64,000 nucleotides of DNA, taken from NCBI RefSeq assembly GCF_003234185.1, contig NZ_QKSM01000001.1, positions 496,001-560,000 of the forward strand, in the 5' to 3' direction. This DNA is from Curtobacterium sp. MCSS17_008. Lineage in GTDB: Bacteria > Actinomycetota > Actinomycetes > Actinomycetales > Microbacteriaceae. Shown piece after piece: positions 62,977-64,000 of the stretch (position 1 is its first letter; every line of letters begins with the position of its first letter). Under the pieces are notes generated by a model. It had not been told where the DNA came from, searched no databases, and was given only the letters and a program-made list of their open reading frames with translations. Both the position numbers and the translations under genes were made by a program.

Positions 62977-64000
62977 CCGGCATCCCCGAGGACACGATCA
63001 CCCGCGGGCTCCCGGGCGACACCGTCCAGCCTGCCCCGCGCACCCGCCGGGAGGCGCGTGAGCGCTACCGCGGCAGCGAACGGCGCCAGGCCCGCGGGCT
63101 GCCGTCGACGTCGACGGGGGCCCGGTCGCTCCGCCAGGCGGCCAAACCGGGTGCGTCACTCGGCGCCGGGTACCTCGGCCTCGGAGCCGCGATCCTCGCC
63201 GGGATCGAGGCCGTCGCGGGCATCGTCTTCTTCCTCGTCCGCCTGCCCGAGTACTCCGACCCCTGGCTGCCCGCGGCCGCGTGGGCGCTGTACATCGTGG
63301 CGGCCATCGGCGTCGGGCTCAGCCTGATGACCTACGGCGAGCGGTTGACCGGCACGGCGTTCGCACTCATCTGCGCGGTCCTCGCCTGCGTGGTGACCCT
63401 CGACTTCGTCGGGATCTTCCCCGAGCGCGACATCGCCCACACCGCCAGCGCGTCCGTCGCCGCCGGGTTCGCACTGCTGCCCGTCGCCGCGCTCCGACCG
63501 GCCCGCGAGGTCGGCACCGCGGTCGGCGTGCTCGGGCTCGCGTTCGCCGTGATGGCAGCGGTGTCGACGCCCATCACCCCGGAGACCCTGCCCGGCATCG
63601 TCTCGCTGCTCGCACTCGTGGTGGTGCCCCCGTCGATCTCGCTGTTCGTCGTGCACCGGTTCCGGCAGCTCGTGCAACGGGAACTCGACCGGGTGCTCGT
63701 GCAGAGCAACGTCCAAGCGCCGCAGTTCGCCGTCGGCATGCTCGCCTCCGACGAGCTCGCACGCCTCGACCTCGCCGCCGAGAAGCTCCTCGACGCGGTC
63801 GCGAACGGCTCCGACCCGCTGCCGCTCTCGGACGCCTCGGCGTCGGTCGCCGCGTCCCTCGCCACGGAACTCCGACTCCACCTGATCGAGGGGCGCCGTG
63901 AGACCTGGCTCTACCACGCGATCACCGAGTCGGACCACCTCGGTCGCTCGGTCAGCGTCGCCGACCCCCAGTCGCTCGCCGGGCACCTGTCGCCGGCGCA
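62973..64000 (+). CDS. Unknown membrane protein, partial (cut by right edge)
   Basis: At least 342 residues are visible. An Arg-rich N-terminus (TRREARERYRG, encoded partly by an 11-mer repeat copy at 63048) is followed by about seven hydrophobic segments (70-235), then a soluble helical part that continues past the edge. I do not recognise a family. Coupled to the kinase-like gene by ATGA overlap, so it may be its sensor partner. Confidence 0.75.
   Translation, partial: MTGIPEDTITRGLPGDTVQPAPRTRREARERYRGSERRQARGLPSTSTGARSLRQAAKPGASLGAGYLGLGAAILAGIEAVAGIVFFLVRLPEYSDPWLPAAAWALYIVAAIGVGLSLMTYGERLTGTAFALICAVLACVVTLDFVGIFPERDIAHTASASVAAGFALLPVAALRPAREVGTAVGVLGLAFAVMAAVSTPITPETLPGIVSLLALVVVPPSISLFVVHRFRQLVQRELDRVLVQSNVQAPQFAVGMLASDELARLDLAAEKLLDAVANGSDPLPLSDASASVAASLATELRLHLIEGRRETWLYHAITESDHLGRSVSVADPQSLAGHLSPA

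Overview
The window is high-GC actinobacterial chromosome. The thr/lys biosynthesis – rho – prfA – prmC – sua5 – wecA – atp gene order, the disordered insert in Rho, Pls-type peptide synthetase and frequent GTG starts suggest Microbacteriaceae, perhaps a Curtobacterium-like organism. The genus is inference. Coding density is very high and no stretch over about 300 bases lacks a gene. I saw no insertion sequence, phage gene, rRNA or CRISPR array.

Region 1 (1-19032, almost all minus strand) is a conserved housekeeping block, read from right to left: argS, an LmeA/DUF2993 lipid-binding protein, lysA, hom, thrC, thrB, rho, prfA, prmC, the threonylcarbamoyl-AMP synthase gene, a WecA-type glycan initiator, an AtpI-like protein, then atpB-E-F-H-A (atpA runs off the left edge). 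One plus-strand HAD hydrolase is inserted. Usual neighbour rpmE is missing between rho and prfA.

Region 2 (19092-26370) holds a lipoprotein, tRNA-Arg(CCG), and the most notable locus: a 1315-residue single-module peptide synthetase with the A-T-(six membrane segments, three soluble domains) layout of epsilon-poly-L-lysine synthetase and a lysine-like adenylation code, translationally coupled to an M1 zinc aminopeptidase. A divergent XRE regulator / extra methionine aminopeptidase pair follows.

Region 3 (26465-34444) carries a 67-residue unknown protein, a TPM-domain envelope protein with PspA, an arginase-fold protein that has lost most metal ligands, a flavin disulfide oxidoreductase, and an iron-uptake pair (siderophore-interacting reductase plus ABC ATPase) behind a DtxR/IdeR-like box.

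Region 4 (34520-51064) holds an alpha/beta hydrolase, a complete peptide/nickel-type ABC importer, an amidase, an NmrA-like protein divergent from a CPBP membrane protein, a two-component system, an NAD(P)H quinone reductase, an ABC-F protein, a CYP152-type P450 peroxygenase with OleT-like active-site residues, and an L,D-transpeptidase. Region 5 (51057-64000) holds gluconate uptake (gntK, gntP, divergent GntR regulator), a GNAT acetyltransferase, uracil-DNA glycosylase, an S51 peptidase coupled to a phosphoribosyltransferase, an SDR enzyme, an acyltransferase, metY and metX for direct sulfhydrylation, and a membrane histidine-kinase-like pair cut by the right edge.

Many genes start directly 6-9 nt after a TANNNT-like -10 box with no ribosome-binding site, so leaderless mRNAs look common. 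An 11-mer, CGGGAGGCGCG, recurs ten times on either strand, mostly between genes but sometimes inside them.
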